Shown: positions 8,543 to 16,968 of the stretch, one piece after another | Position numbering within the stretch: the first letter of the stretch is position 1 | Layout of the letters: every line of letters starts with the position of its first letter | Source of the DNA: JBBTTE01 sp038064395 | Lineage (GTDB): Bacteria; Patescibacteriota; Saccharimonadia; Saccharimonadales; UBA4665 | Length of the DNA stretch: 64,000 nucleotides | Direction of reading: 5' to 3' | NCBI GenBank assembly: GCA_038064395.1 | Contig: JBBTTE010000001.1 | Location: 1-64,000, forward strand | The notes under the pieces: generated by a model | What the model was told of the DNA's origin: nothing | Seen by the model: the letters and a program-made list of their open reading frames with translations, nothing else | Database searches by the model: none | Made by a program: the position numbers and the translations under genes

Positions 8543-8548
8543 GGCTCT

Positions 8549-9733
8549 TTAAGGCGTGTAGCTTATCTTACTGGTGCTAGAAAGTGCAGTTACCCATGTC
8601 TGGCCGGGATTGAGTGTGATCGGCTTGCCTGCTGCATCGGCGAACACGAACTGACTCTTCTCAGATGCCTTAGTCCAAGTGCCGGTCACTACTATGCCAT
8701 CTTGAAATATATAAACTGGCCCACTGCCAATAGTGGCGTAGTCGGAGTGGCCGTCGCTCTTAATGCCATAAGGAATGACAAGAGCTATGACAACGCTGGG
8801 ACTGATCTGGGTGCTGCCATTGGCGTCGATGTGTGGCCCGCCACCTTGGCTACGATCGTAAGTGTTTGACTCTTTCTTGTAGTCGTAGTGGACGTTGTAT
8901 AGCGGGCCCGACAGTGCTAAATCAATCTTGGTTGGGTTGGGTTGTTTGGTTGGTGCGGCGGGCTTGCGACTGAAGCCAGTAAAGATGCTGCCAATATAGC
9001 CCTTGGAAGCCTCCAACTGATTGAGCGTTGCGATACTGCTATAAACATTGTGCGGTGCGGCACGACTAGATATGCGGTGGTAGGCGCCGCTATTAGCGAA
9101 CTGATCAAGATCTTTGACACCCCATGCTCTGATGTTGGCCAAGGCTTCTGGGCTACCACCGACATGGGCGTAGGCGGCATCAAAGCCGAGTGCCCATTGC
9201 ACGTAGTAAGGTCGAGCGCTACGAATCGGGCCAATATCTGCTGGGGCGGTGTCTTGGAATAAGGCAAGGAAGCGAGTAATGCCACCTTCGGCGATGGCTT
9301 CGAATACTACTCCTGCCTGACTAAGGCCAGACTGCGGCCTAGAGTCCAGACTATTCTCGATCATTACACCTGTAACAGTCCGAAGATTGACAGCTGGGTC
9401 GACTTGCAAGCCACTAAGCGTTGAGGCGACGGTCTTGGGTGGTGCGGGCTTGGCTACTCGCTTGGTTTGTTGGACGACTACGGCTTTTTTGGGCTGGTTC
9501 GTCATTATGAACCCACCTGCTATTAGTCCTGCTAGAACCAATACGCCGACGATTATTAGCCATTGCTTCTTGCTTGGTGGCCAGTGAAGCTTGGGTTTTT
9601 GGCGCTGGCTTGAATCAACTTGCGGCGCTTGAAAGCCCGAAGCTGTTGGCGGGGTTTGTTCAGATAAATCTTTTGGTGTTTCGGCGGCTGCTACCTCATC
9701 GGGTGTACGAAAGCCGCCCACTGGGCTATCCAT
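8549..9733 (-). CDS. DUF3048 (YerB-like) membrane-anchored protein
   Basis: 394 residues. A polar, proline-rich N-terminus (1-50) leads to one transmembrane helix (about 55-77), then an extracytoplasmic DUF3048 domain: VMIENSLDSRPQSGL, GITRFLALFQD, IGPIRSARPYYV and HNVYSS are typical of the family. The C-terminal half (VALVIPYG, ISYTP) matches the second half of the family. Biochemical function is not established; B. subtilis YerB is a lipoprotein. The start is supported by TATAAT at 9741-9746, seven nt before the ATG, with no Shine-Dalgarno site. It leads an operon with a histidine kinase and response regulator, so it may be the extracellular partner of that sensor. Confidence 0.85.
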   Translation of the reverse strand: MDSPVGGFRTPDEVAAAETPKDLSEQTPPTASGFQAPQVDSSQRQKPKLHWPPSKKQWLIIVGVLVLAGLIAGGFIMTNQPKKAVVVQQTKRVAKPAPPKTVASTLSGLQVDPAVNLRTVTGVMIENSLDSRPQSGLSQAGVVFEAIAEGGITRFLALFQDTAPADIGPIRSARPYYVQWALGFDAAYAHVGGSPEALANIRAWGVKDLDQFANSGAYHRISSRAAPHNVYSSIATLNQLEASKGYIGSIFTGFSRKPAAPTKQPNPTKIDLALSGPLYNVHYDYKKESNTYDRSQGGGPHIDANGSTQISPSVVIALVIPYGIKSDGHSDYATIGSGPVYIFQDGIVVTGTWTKASEKSQFVFADAAGKPITLNPGQTWVTALSSTSKISYTP

Positions 9734-9772
9734 GGGGCTTATTATAACAACGCTTAAGCTAATTCGCCAGTG

Positions 9773-11203
9773 TTATTGTAGAGAAGCCAAATGGCTTTCA
9801 AGTCTTTGCAGGCTGCGCTCCTTGCCGAGTACGGCTAAGGTGTCGGCTAGGCTGGGGCTGGCTGGGGCTTGAGTGGTAGCTATACGGATCAGGCTGAAGA
9901 GGACGGCTGGCTTCTGACCTGAGGCTTCGAGCAACTTATTGAGGCGTTCGGTCAGGTCTTCTACTGAGAAGTCGCTGGCTTCTAGCGTCTCATTGGCCTG
10001 CTCTAGTAGGTTCTTGATTTCGTCTTGGGTGAGCTTCTTGAGTTGCTTGTGACTGCTAATTAGTTCGGGGTTAACTGGCAAGTCAACGAAGAAGAACTTA
10101 GTCAGATCAGGTAGCTCAGCGAAGAACTTGAGACGTTCCTGAACGAGGCCTAGCACCTGTTTCTTATAGCTATCGTCGTATTCGTTTGATTCTGGCGGCC
10201 AGTAAGCTTCCACCTTGGCGTACAGGTCGTCAAGCGACAACTCTCTTATATAATGGCCGTTCATCCAGTTGAGGCGTCGTTCGTCGAAGTGGGCACCGCT
10301 GCGCCCTACCCTGTCTAGGCTAAACTTGGCGATAAGCTCGTCTCGGCTGAAGATCTCTTGCTCGGTGCCGTCATTCCAGCCGAGGCTAGCTATGAAGTTA
10401 ACGAGTGCATCGACTAGGAAGCCTTCGCGAGTGTAGTCCAAGACGTCCTTGGCACCGTCACGCTTGCTTAGCTTCTTGTTGCCGTCAGCTCCTAGAATAT
10501 GAGGCATGGTTGCCATAATCGGCGGTTCAATCTCAAGGGCTTCGTACAGGTTGAGATAATTAGGTACGCTGGCAATAAACTCCTGACCCCTGATTACGTG
10601 AGTAATTTCCATCTCGTGGTCGTCAACAATATGGGCGAAGTTGTAAGTTGGGAAACCGTCTGACTTAATAAGTATGAAGTCATCAATGACCTCTGATCCG
10701 GTACTGAGATCGCCCATGACTTTGTCGTGCCACTGATAAGCCTTGGGTTCGGACTTGAATCTAAGCGGTTGGCTGCCGTCCCACTCTGGTGGATTCTCTG
10801 GTCGATGATTACGGTACAAGAAAGGCTTCTTGGCAGCTTGGGCCTCTTCGCGAAAGGCTTGAACCTCGGCTTGGCTGTAAGGATCGGCGTATGCTCTACC
10901 ACTGGCTACTAGCTTCTGAGCCCACTGCTTGTAGATGTCTAGCCGCTCGCTCTGAGTATACGGGGCAAATGGCCCGCCGATGTCCGGCCCTTCGTCATAA
11001 TCCAGCCCGAGCTCGTGTAGGCTGTCTATCAAATGCTGACGCGCACCTTCTACTTCGCGACTCTGATCGGTGTCCTCGAACCTTAGAACAAACTTGCCGC
11101 CAGCCTGCTTAGCGACTAGCCAAGCGAACAGCGCCGTACGAATTCCGCCAACATGCAAAAAGCCAGTTGGACTAGGGGCAAAACGAGTTCGGACGGGTTT
11201 CAT
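9773..11203 (-). CDS. gltX: Glutamyl-tRNA synthetase
   Basis: 476 residues. Class I synthetase charging tRNA-Glu. It shows the HIGH-like motif in FAPSPTGFLHVGG, the KMSKS-like KLSKRDGA, and the family segments FRFEDTD-like VLRFEDTDQSR and PTYNFAHIVDDHEMEITHVIRG. Length is normal. I place the start at the second ATG (MKPVRTRFAP): the minus-strand -10 TATAAT (11211-11216) overlaps the first ATG and ends seven nt before the second. The gene stands alone, with the DUF3048 operon downstream. Confidence 0.96.
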   Translation of the reverse strand: MKPVRTRFAPSPTGFLHVGGIRTALFAWLVAKQAGGKFVLRFEDTDQSREVEGARQHLIDSLHELGLDYDEGPDIGGPFAPYTQSERLDIYKQWAQKLVASGRAYADPYSQAEVQAFREEAQAAKKPFLYRNHRPENPPEWDGSQPLRFKSEPKAYQWHDKVMGDLSTGSEVIDDFILIKSDGFPTYNFAHIVDDHEMEITHVIRGQEFIASVPNYLNLYEALEIEPPIMATMPHILGADGNKKLSKRDGAKDVLDYTREGFLVDALVNFIASLGWNDGTEQEIFSRDELIAKFSLDRVGRSGAHFDERRLNWMNGHYIRELSLDDLYAKVEAYWPPESNEYDDSYKKQVLGLVQERLKFFAELPDLTKFFFVDLPVNPELISSHKQLKKLTQDEIKNLLEQANETLEASDFSVEDLTERLNKLLEASGQKPAVLFSLIRIATTQAPASPSLADTLAVLGKERSLQRLESHLASLQ

Positions 11204-11239
11204 TAGACTCATTATAGGAGAAAACTACTTACAGGGGAA

Positions 11240-12232
11240 TTACAGCGAACTGGCAAGATCAACTAATTGGCGGTCGCTAAGTGATCCGTTGGACTGGATT
11301 TGATACCAAATACCACCGTTGACCCATGTTGCATTATGCTCACCGTATATATAAACGGTTCGGCCGTTGGCTTCAGCCGTTTGATAATTGGCGTCAGCGG
11401 GCGCTACGAAGCTATCTCGGAGCGCTTGGCTGTCCCACGATGTTTGCTTCTGGGTTATGGTGTAGTTTCGCTGGTCGCTATTGCTGTTGAACTGGGTAGC
11501 TACAACACCGTCGCTGTAGTTAACTTTGCCCATGCTGTAGCCAGCTGGACGATACTCAGGTAGTGCGGCATCGAAGCCTGCTTTGGCCGAAGCCATTTGG
11601 AGGCGGGCATTTGGTAAGTTCTGAGTCGTAACAATACCGAGAACACCTATTGCTAGAACCATTGCGCCTGCGATGCCAGCTGTTCGTTTGGCGCGACTGT
11701 GCTTAGGCTGCTTCTTGTGTTTCTGCTCGTGGCCTGTGGCGTTCTCGAGTGCCCTTTCTAGCAGTTCGTCCTGAGCGGATTTCTTGTGAGCAATTGGCTC
11801 GTCAGCTGGCTTATCTGCAACTTCAACAAAAGGCTTGGTGGATACGGTCGCTCCGAAGCGGCTGATTAGCTGGCTCTTGTGAACTTTCTTGGCATGTTGC
11901 AGGCGCTTGGTGTCGAGTCGATCAATTGACTTGCTAATGGTGATTTCGGCGACTGGTAGCTTGGCTGGTGATTCGGTATGACCTTGAGCGCGTAGCTTGG
12001 AGGTCTTGGCTGTCTGAGAAGGTTTCTTAACAGCGTGACGCATCAGCGTCTGGGATGGGGCTGGCTGGTGGACTTTGGCGTGAGCTGGCTTGCGGGATGA
12101 ATGCTTGACGCCGTCGACTGAGCGCCTGCTAGGACTGGGTTTGGTGGTCTTAGCTGGGGCGTCTAACAGATTGCCAGTCGTGGCATCGTAGCGTTTCCCG
12201 TTGATTTCGATAATATTGTTGGTTTTGCGCAC
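11240..12232 (-). CDS. Single-pass membrane protein with DUF4367-like C-terminal domain
   Basis: 330 residues. A long, very basic, Pro/Ser/Lys-rich cytoplasmic N-terminus (1-180) precedes one transmembrane helix (about 186-205, GIAGAMVLAIGVLGIVTTQN) and an extracytoplasmic domain of about 110 residues. The end of that domain (ATWVNGGIWYQIQSNG, then LVDLASSL) resembles DUF4367 domains attached to anti-sigma-like proteins. The start codon is GTG with AGG seven nt upstream. It is divergent from the PEGA-domain gene. Function unknown; an envelope role is likely. Confidence 0.7.
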   Translation of the reverse strand: MRKTNNIIEINGKRYDATTGNLLDAPAKTTKPSPSRRSVDGVKHSSRKPAHAKVHQPAPSQTLMRHAVKKPSQTAKTSKLRAQGHTESPAKLPVAEITISKSIDRLDTKRLQHAKKVHKSQLISRFGATVSTKPFVEVADKPADEPIAHKKSAQDELLERALENATGHEQKHKKQPKHSRAKRTAGIAGAMVLAIGVLGIVTTQNLPNARLQMASAKAGFDAALPEYRPAGYSMGKVNYSDGVVATQFNSNSDQRNYTITQKQTSWDSQALRDSFVAPADANYQTAEANGRTVYIYGEHNATWVNGGIWYQIQSNGSLSDRQLVDLASSL

Positions 12233-12330
12233 GTATCTACCTGTCGCGTAGCTTAAGCGATATTACACTCATCTTAAACCCTCTTGTGAATAGAGGCAAG
12301 TGTAGTTCATACTATTACTACTAATTAAAT

Positions 12331-13809
12331 ATGGATTACCTAGACCCCAAAAAGCAGCTCAGGCACAATATCACCCTATTTGTAGGTTATGTTTGCATTG
12401 CGATTGCGATTGCGATTGCGACGATCATTCTACTGTATCAAGCCTATGGCTTCGGTCTCGGTAAGAACGGTACGGTTATCCAGAACGGTCTGACCTTCTT
12501 CTCCAGTCATCCTCAGCCCGCTAAGATATACGTTAATAATCAGTTGAAGCCTGTGGTGACTAATACTAGGCTAGTGTTGCCTGCTGGGATTTATGACATT
12601 AAGTTAGCGCGTGACGGTTACCGTGACTGGCAACGCAAGATTGAGCTTGATGGCGGTAGTGTTGAGCACTTCGACTATCCTTTCCTGATACCCAAAGACC
12701 TAACTAGTAAGAAGATTGCTGGCTTCGAAGCGGCGCCAGGTATCATGTCCCAAAGCCCCGATCATCGTTGGTTGGTTCTACAGAAATCAGGCACACTGAC
12801 GGACTTCGAGGTTTATGATCTTAAGAACCCAACCAAAGCCCCAATAGATATAGCTATGCCGAGCACTGTACTAACCAAGGCAGCTGCTAATGAGTCAATG
12901 GAGGCTGTTGAGTGGGCTGGCGATAACGAACATCTATTATTACAGCACAATTATGACGGCAAGCTGGAGTTTGTCATGCTCGACAGAACCAGTCCTGAGC
13001 AATCGATTAATATAAACGCCAGCCTGTCCATTAGCCCAACCAAGCTAACCCTTAATGATAAGAAATTCGACCGTTATTATCTATATGATTCCACTGCTCA
13101 AACTCTGACCACCGCGACGTCTGAGGAAGTCTCGAGCACTCCACTGTTGCAGAATGTACTGGCTTATCAGTCTTATGGTGATGATACAGTTCTCTACATC
13201 ACGAATGCCGACGCCCCAAGTGGCAAAGTGCTGGTTAAGCTACGCATCGGCGACAAGATCTCTACTCTACGAAGCTTCCCTGTCAGCGCCAGCTACCTAC
13301 TAGATTTAACTAAGTACAGTGGCGTTATGTACGTTGCTGTTGGCTCGGGTGACGGCAGCAAGGTATATATCTACAAAGATCCTGCTGGTCAGCTTGCTGA
13401 ACGGCCTAAGCAAGCTGTTAGTCCTGTCCAGGTGCTACACGTGCCGCAGCCTAACTATCTGAGCTTTTCGGCCAGTGCTCAGTTCATCGTAGCTCAGAAC
13501 GGTAGCCATTTCGGTGTCTATGACATTGAGAACGACAAAGGCTATAGCTATGTCTTGCCAGAAGCACTCGATGCACCGCAAACACATGCCACTTGGATGG
13601 ACGGTAACCGTTTGACATTCGTCAGCGGCGGTAAGCAAAACATCATCGACTATGATAACTCAAACCGTCAAGCTCTAGTCAGTGCAGGTAGCCAATACTT
13701 GCCTGCCTTTGCCCCGAATTATAAGAATGTCTTCACGCTTGCGCCAAGTGCTACTGCTGGCCAGTTCGATCTGAACCAGACTTCGCTACTCACGCCTGCT
13801 GATCGTTAG
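12331..13809 (+). CDS. PEGA-domain, beta-propeller-like membrane protein
   Basis: 492 residues. One N-terminal transmembrane helix (about 14-38) made partly by a perfect IAIAIAIA run encoded by four tandem ATTGCG units (near 12398-12421). Next comes a PEGA-type domain (about 62-118: PAKIYVNNQ, VLPAGIYDIKLARDGYRDW), then about 350 residues of repeated beta-rich blades resembling a WD/TolB-type propeller. The bulk should lie outside the membrane. Proteins with this build occur in CPR bacteria; their substrate is not known. TACTAA six nt before the ATG is a possible -10. The convergent sortase gene begins 2 nt after its stop. Confidence 0.8.
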   Translation: MDYLDPKKQLRHNITLFVGYVCIAIAIAIATIILLYQAYGFGLGKNGTVIQNGLTFFSSHPQPAKIYVNNQLKPVVTNTRLVLPAGIYDIKLARDGYRDWQRKIELDGGSVEHFDYPFLIPKDLTSKKIAGFEAAPGIMSQSPDHRWLVLQKSGTLTDFEVYDLKNPTKAPIDIAMPSTVLTKAAANESMEAVEWAGDNEHLLLQHNYDGKLEFVMLDRTSPEQSININASLSISPTKLTLNDKKFDRYYLYDSTAQTLTTATSEEVSSTPLLQNVLAYQSYGDDTVLYITNADAPSGKVLVKLRIGDKISTLRSFPVSASYLLDLTKYSGVMYVAVGSGDGSKVYIYKDPAGQLAERPKQAVSPVQVLHVPQPNYLSFSASAQFIVAQNGSHFGVYDIENDKGYSYVLPEALDAPQTHATWMDGNRLTFVSGGKQNIIDYDNSNRQALVSAGSQYLPAFAPNYKNVFTLAPSATAGQFDLNQTSLLTPADR

Positions 13810-13811
13810 AC

Positions 13812-15116
13812 CTAGTGGGTGAAATCCATGATGCGCTTGTTGAGCCAGCGTACACATATCAGTATGGCGCCTGCGAGGATAACGCCGACGATCACCTTGC
13901 CAACGAAGGTGCTTGTCAGACGTCCCCAAAGAGTCGGTCCATTACCAGGTAGCGCAGCTGGAGACGATGCGCTAGTTGTTGTGCTTACGGGAGCTGAAGC
14001 TTCGGTATTGCTCGAGGGGTCGGGGCTGATCTGTTCGCCGACCACAACCAGACGATGCAGGCTGGTGCCAGGTGGATCACAAGTAATTAGTGTGGCGGTA
14101 GCTTTGTGGCCTGGCACTGGACCTAAGACACCGACATTACTTGGTTCTACTACGGTCTTGGAGATGACCTTATAGACGTAAACCTTGCTGTCCCGCGTGA
14201 GATAGAAGGTGTCGCCTTCAACTAAGGTGTGAAGCAACACAAACGCAAACTTATACTTGCCCTTGTTGAAGATATTGTTACTGCTGTGGCCAAAGAGCGC
14301 GGTATTACCGTTCTCACCTGGTTTGACGGTGGTTGGATAGTGAACCACTCCATCTTCAAGAGCGTTCTCTATGGTAGCCTCGTCCGTGGTTGTTTGATCG
14401 TAATTGACCGGGATTTCTACGTTGATTTTGGGAATTATGACCTCAGGATTGGCAGTCGGAGCTACGCTATCAGTGCCAACTATTAGCGGTGTCGTCGCAG
14501 CTACACGGCTTGGCTGGATGAAAGGCGTAATAATGACCTCATTGAAGAAGCCGAACAGGAATATCACTAACACAATGAAGCCCATGCCAAGGCCAAATAA
14601 CAGAGATTGTATGTGATGCTTAGCTTCTAGCTTGCCTCCAGCCGTGACGCTGTGGCGTATGGCCTTCTGGACGTCCTTGGTGCTCCGTGCGTCGCGCAGC
14701 TTACGAGGTTTGGCAGCCTGTTGCTTGTGCTTGGCAAGCGTTTGGGCCGGTGCGGGTTGAGTGGCCTGGGCATGCCCCGTTACTGAAGATTGACTAGCGT
14801 AGAATTCTTGCCAAACTTGGTGCTGTTCTTTGGGCGGTAAGCTTTGATAATAATTGTGCCATGCTGTTTGAATAACAGCCAGACTTCGGCCAGAGGTGCC
14901 GAGTTCGTACATGAATTGTTGGTGCTTACTGCGCTTACCAACTGCCTCGGATTCTGCCAGCTCTTTGTTAGCATCAGGCTCAGTTCCGTATATTTCAGCA
15001 ACTTTACCCCTTATCATGTCGGCTGCTGAGGGTGCACCTAAACCGTTCGCCATAGCGTCATTAAAGTTGTGAGGTTGAGTTTTGTCAGTTGGTTCTTGTG
15101 GAGTGTTTGTGGCCAT
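13812..15116 (-). CDS. Class E-like sortase with two membrane anchors
   Basis: 434 residues. A polar N-terminal region (1-165) is followed by a transmembrane helix (about 171-191), a sortase domain (about 225-365) and a second helix near the C-terminus (404-423). The catalytic residues are visible: H277 in TALFGHSSNN, C346 in TLITCDPP and R355 in LHRLVVVGE. This supports a transpeptidase that cleaves LPXTG-like signals and attaches proteins on the cell surface. A Ser/Thr-rich linker separates the domain from the C-terminal helix. The TLITC motif and the C-terminal anchor favour class E over A. A -10 TATACT (15153-15158) lies upstream, followed by a three-codon ATG AAG GGC TAG before the real start. 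Confidence 0.9.
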   Translation of the reverse strand: MATNTPQEPTDKTQPHNFNDAMANGLGAPSAADMIRGKVAEIYGTEPDANKELAESEAVGKRSKHQQFMYELGTSGRSLAVIQTAWHNYYQSLPPKEQHQVWQEFYASQSSVTGHAQATQPAPAQTLAKHKQQAAKPRKLRDARSTKDVQKAIRHSVTAGGKLEAKHHIQSLLFGLGMGFIVLVIFLFGFFNEVIITPFIQPSRVAATTPLIVGTDSVAPTANPEVIIPKINVEIPVNYDQTTTDEATIENALEDGVVHYPTTVKPGENGNTALFGHSSNNIFNKGKYKFAFVLLHTLVEGDTFYLTRDSKVYVYKVISKTVVEPSNVGVLGPVPGHKATATLITCDPPGTSLHRLVVVGEQISPDPSSNTEASAPVSTTTSASSPAALPGNGPTLWGRLTSTFVGKVIVGVILAGAILICVRWLNKRIMDFTH

Positions 15117-15198
15117 AGCGTTGCAGTGGACTAAACTAGCCCTTCATACTCAAGTATAGTACAATTACCCCTTGTAGCCTACATCGATGAGCACTCAA

Positions 15199-15283
15199 GG
15201 GCGAGTGGCGGAACTGGTATACGCGCACGACTCAAAATCGTGTTCCTTACGGAGTGAGGGTTCGATTCCCTCCTCGCCCACCA
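15199..15283 (+). tRNA. tRNA-Leu(CAA)
   Basis: 85 nt including encoded CCA. Acceptor GGGCGAG (15199-15205) pairs with CTCGCCC (15273-15279), discriminator A. Anticodon stem CACGA/TCGTG encloses loop CTCAAAA, giving anticodon CAA for UUG codons. A long variable arm (around TTCCTTACGGAG) and the T-arm GAGGGTTCGATTCCCTC support a class II leucine tRNA. Confidence 0.96.
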
Positions 15284-15319
15284 AAACAAAACGTCGCCAT
15301 TGGCGGCTTTTTGTTTTGG
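15281..15319 (+). terminator. Intrinsic terminator of tRNA-Leu
   Basis: Outer stem CCAAAACAAAA pairs with TTTTTGTTTTGG, inner stem CGCC/GGCG with loop ATT. The stem starts in the tRNA CCA end. Confidence 0.8.
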
Positions 15320-15320
15320 T

Positions 15321-15450
15321 TGAGGGAACGAACCCTTGAGCGAGCTTTGCGAGCGGGGTTCGAAGACAAGAAGCACGCGCAGGAGTTTACTCCGAGCATG
15401 CGACGAAGGCGCATCGAGCCGTAGGCGAGATATTCCCTCCTCGCCCACCA
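15321..15450 (+). repeat. tRNA-linked structured unit B, ending in a copy of the tRNA-Leu 3' end
   Basis: The unit starts with an inverted near-copy of the tRNA-Leu T-arm (GAGGGAACGAACCCT, 15322-15336; the exact inverse would be GAGGGAATCGAACCCT). It continues with GGGGTTCG, the core GCA + GGAGTTTACTCC (15382-15393) + GAGCA, a GCCGTAGGC hairpin, and ends with a direct copy of the tRNA 3' end. The shared 21 bp are at 15265-15285 and 15432-15452. GGCGAG just before the copy can pair with its CTCGCC, recreating an acceptor-like stem. No ORF is supported. Confidence 0.8.
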
Positions 15451-15485
15451 AACTAAAGTCACCCGTAAGGGTGTTTTTAGTTTGG
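15448..15485 (+). terminator. Terminator after the tRNA-Leu 3' end copy
   Basis: CCAAACTAAA pairs with TTTAGTTTGG, inner stem CACCC/GGGTG with loop GTAA, then T-rich. Same design as the terminator of the intact tRNA but a different sequence, so the pairing, not the bases, is conserved. Confidence 0.75.
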
Positions 15486-15488
15486 TGG

Positions 15489-16274
15489 TTAGAGAAGGCT
15501 CGTTGTAAGAGCCTCAAACGGTTTGGTCGGGTTCTGTAGTAGCCAGACGCTGGCCTGGGCGGCTGATGATATTGGGCTGCGCGATTCGACAACCTGTAGC
15601 TTGCTGGTACTGACTTGGCCGTTCACAGCCACGAAGGTTGTGTCTAAATGCTTAATGATAATGTGCAGCTGACAAGATTTGGTAAACTCATGTAATGCTT
15701 CGATTAGGTGTAAGAAGTCCATATTGGACGTGAACGCCTTATCGAAGTGAGTGCTTACGGCCAGCTTCTGTAGCTGTTCAAAAGACAGTACCAACAATAA
15801 TTGTTGATTTGTTGCGCTGGTCTTGGGCGACTTGATGAAGTAGTCGGCCGCGTCGTCTGTTAGAACCAGGATGCCCTTGTATTTATCAATAAACTTCTCT
15901 AGCAGAATGGCTGTCTCAGAGTTGCGGCCCAGATTGCCTGCTAGTAATGTGCCGTCCGCCCAAGCGCTCATGTCAAGCAGTTCAGCCAAGGCGTTAACGG
16001 CGAAACTGCCACTTGGTGTACTCGGGGCATATTCACCGACAGCGAAGACACGGCCGACGGTTTTCTGCAGACTGTCGGGAAGAAGAACGCGAGCAGTGCC
16101 GATACCGGCGCTAGTGGCGGCTTGATAAGCCTCGGCTGCCGCCGAAAACCCGTGAGCATTGCCGCCGACAATCAGTAGCTTGCCAGCGTGGCGCTTGTTC
16201 TCAGGGCGACTCCATAACAAGTCTGGAAACAGTGGCTTGTCAGGCATCTGTTTGTGCCAAAATGTATGATCCAT
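15489..16274 (-). CDS. NnrD-like/ribokinase-fold protein, probably degenerate
   Basis: 261 residues. The N-terminal half resembles the NAD(P)H-hydrate dehydratase (YjeF C-terminal) family: RHAGKLLIVGGNAHGFSAAA, AYQAATSAGIGTARVLLP and DGTLLAGNLGRNSET match its glycine-rich and ADP-binding segments. The usual C-terminal Gly-Thr/Ser-Gly-Asp catalytic motif is not visible, so activity as a repair dehydratase is uncertain. The start at 16274 has GGAG seven nt upstream and overlaps the HAD gene by 35 bp; a second Met at 16247 would give an 8-bp overlap. Operon with a HAD phosphatase and xth upstream. Confidence 0.6.
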   Translation of the reverse strand: MDHTFWHKQMPDKPLFPDLLWSRPENKRHAGKLLIVGGNAHGFSAAAEAYQAATSAGIGTARVLLPDSLQKTVGRVFAVGEYAPSTPSGSFAVNALAELLDMSAWADGTLLAGNLGRNSETAILLEKFIDKYKGILVLTDDAADYFIKSPKTSATNQQLLLVLSFEQLQKLAVSTHFDKAFTSNMDFLHLIEALHEFTKSCQLHIIIKHLDTTFVAVNGQVSTSKLQVVESRSPISSAAQASVWLLQNPTKPFEALTTSLL

Positions 16275-16968
16275 CTTGAGACTCCAGTCTGTAAATCATG
16301 TTCTTGCGTTCGACCACAACCGGCCAGCCATTCGCCTTAGCGTGCTCATAGAGTGCTTGAGTTGGATTGAAAGCAATTGGCTTCTCAACTGCTGACAACA
16401 TTGGGATGTCGCCTTCACTGTCACCGACGGCCACACTGCCCTTCCAGGTTGCGCCATGTTTGGCTACTAGCCGCTTGAGATATTCGGGCTTGCGCTCGCT
16501 CTTGAGGATCGTGCTCTTACCAGTGAAGACGCCATCCTTCGTTTCATAACGTGAGCCACCATAGCCGTCAAAGCCATAGTATTCGGCCACTAGCTTAACA
16601 ACTTGTTCTTGTGATGCCGAGATGGCGAATAACAGGTAATTCTTGGACTTGAGTTGGGCAATTAGGTCGCGTGTGTATCGATATACTTGGTCCTTATATT
16701 CGCTTATAACTTTGCGGCAGGCCTGCTCTAAGTCGTCGACACTTATAGTCTTGAGTGCGATATCGAACGCAGCAATAAGAGTTAGTTCGTAGTCTTCGAA
16801 CGACTTATCGTGGGCTCGCTGCTTCCATACCATACGGGCTTCTCTGACCTTCTGATACTGCTTGTCGTCGAACTTGCCTTGACGAGCTAGTTCGTCTCCT
16901 AGGGCGTGGTACAGTTGCCACCGAATGATCGTGCCATCTATATCGAAGGCTGCAAAGGGTTGGCTCAT
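16240..16968 (-). CDS. HAD-IB family phosphatase (SerB-like)
   Basis: 242 residues. Motif I FDIDGTI near the N-terminus, motif II ISAS, motif III Lys in the KSERKPEYLK region and motif IV VGDSEGDIPML mark a SerB-type HAD phosphatase. A helical cap lies between motifs I and II. The substrate cannot be read; phosphoserine or another small phosphomonoester is possible. Its ATG overlaps the xth stop as ATGA and its 3' end overlaps the next gene, so the three genes are co-translated from the xth promoter. Confidence 0.88.
   Translation of the reverse strand: MSQPFAAFDIDGTIIRWQLYHALGDELARQGKFDDKQYQKVREARMVWKQRAHDKSFEDYELTLIAAFDIALKTISVDDLEQACRKVISEYKDQVYRYTRDLIAQLKSKNYLLFAISASQEQVVKLVAEYYGFDGYGGSRYETKDGVFTGKSTILKSERKPEYLKRLVAKHGATWKGSVAVGDSEGDIPMLSAVEKPIAFNPTQALYEHAKANGWPVVVERKNMIYRLESQDGSYILAQTDA

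Noticed and set aside
12393..12421. Tandem ATTGCG hexamers in the PEGA protein gene as a phase-variation tract
   Set aside because: Unit length is a multiple of three and lies in a transmembrane helix, so changes would alter helix length by two residues, not the frame. Worth noting only as a length polymorphism candidate.
15179..15592. Reading frames across the tRNA-Leu locus and unit B (also 21193-21500 at tRNA-Ser)
   Set aside because: They cover tRNA, terminators and structured repeats, have low-complexity basic translations and no start signals.
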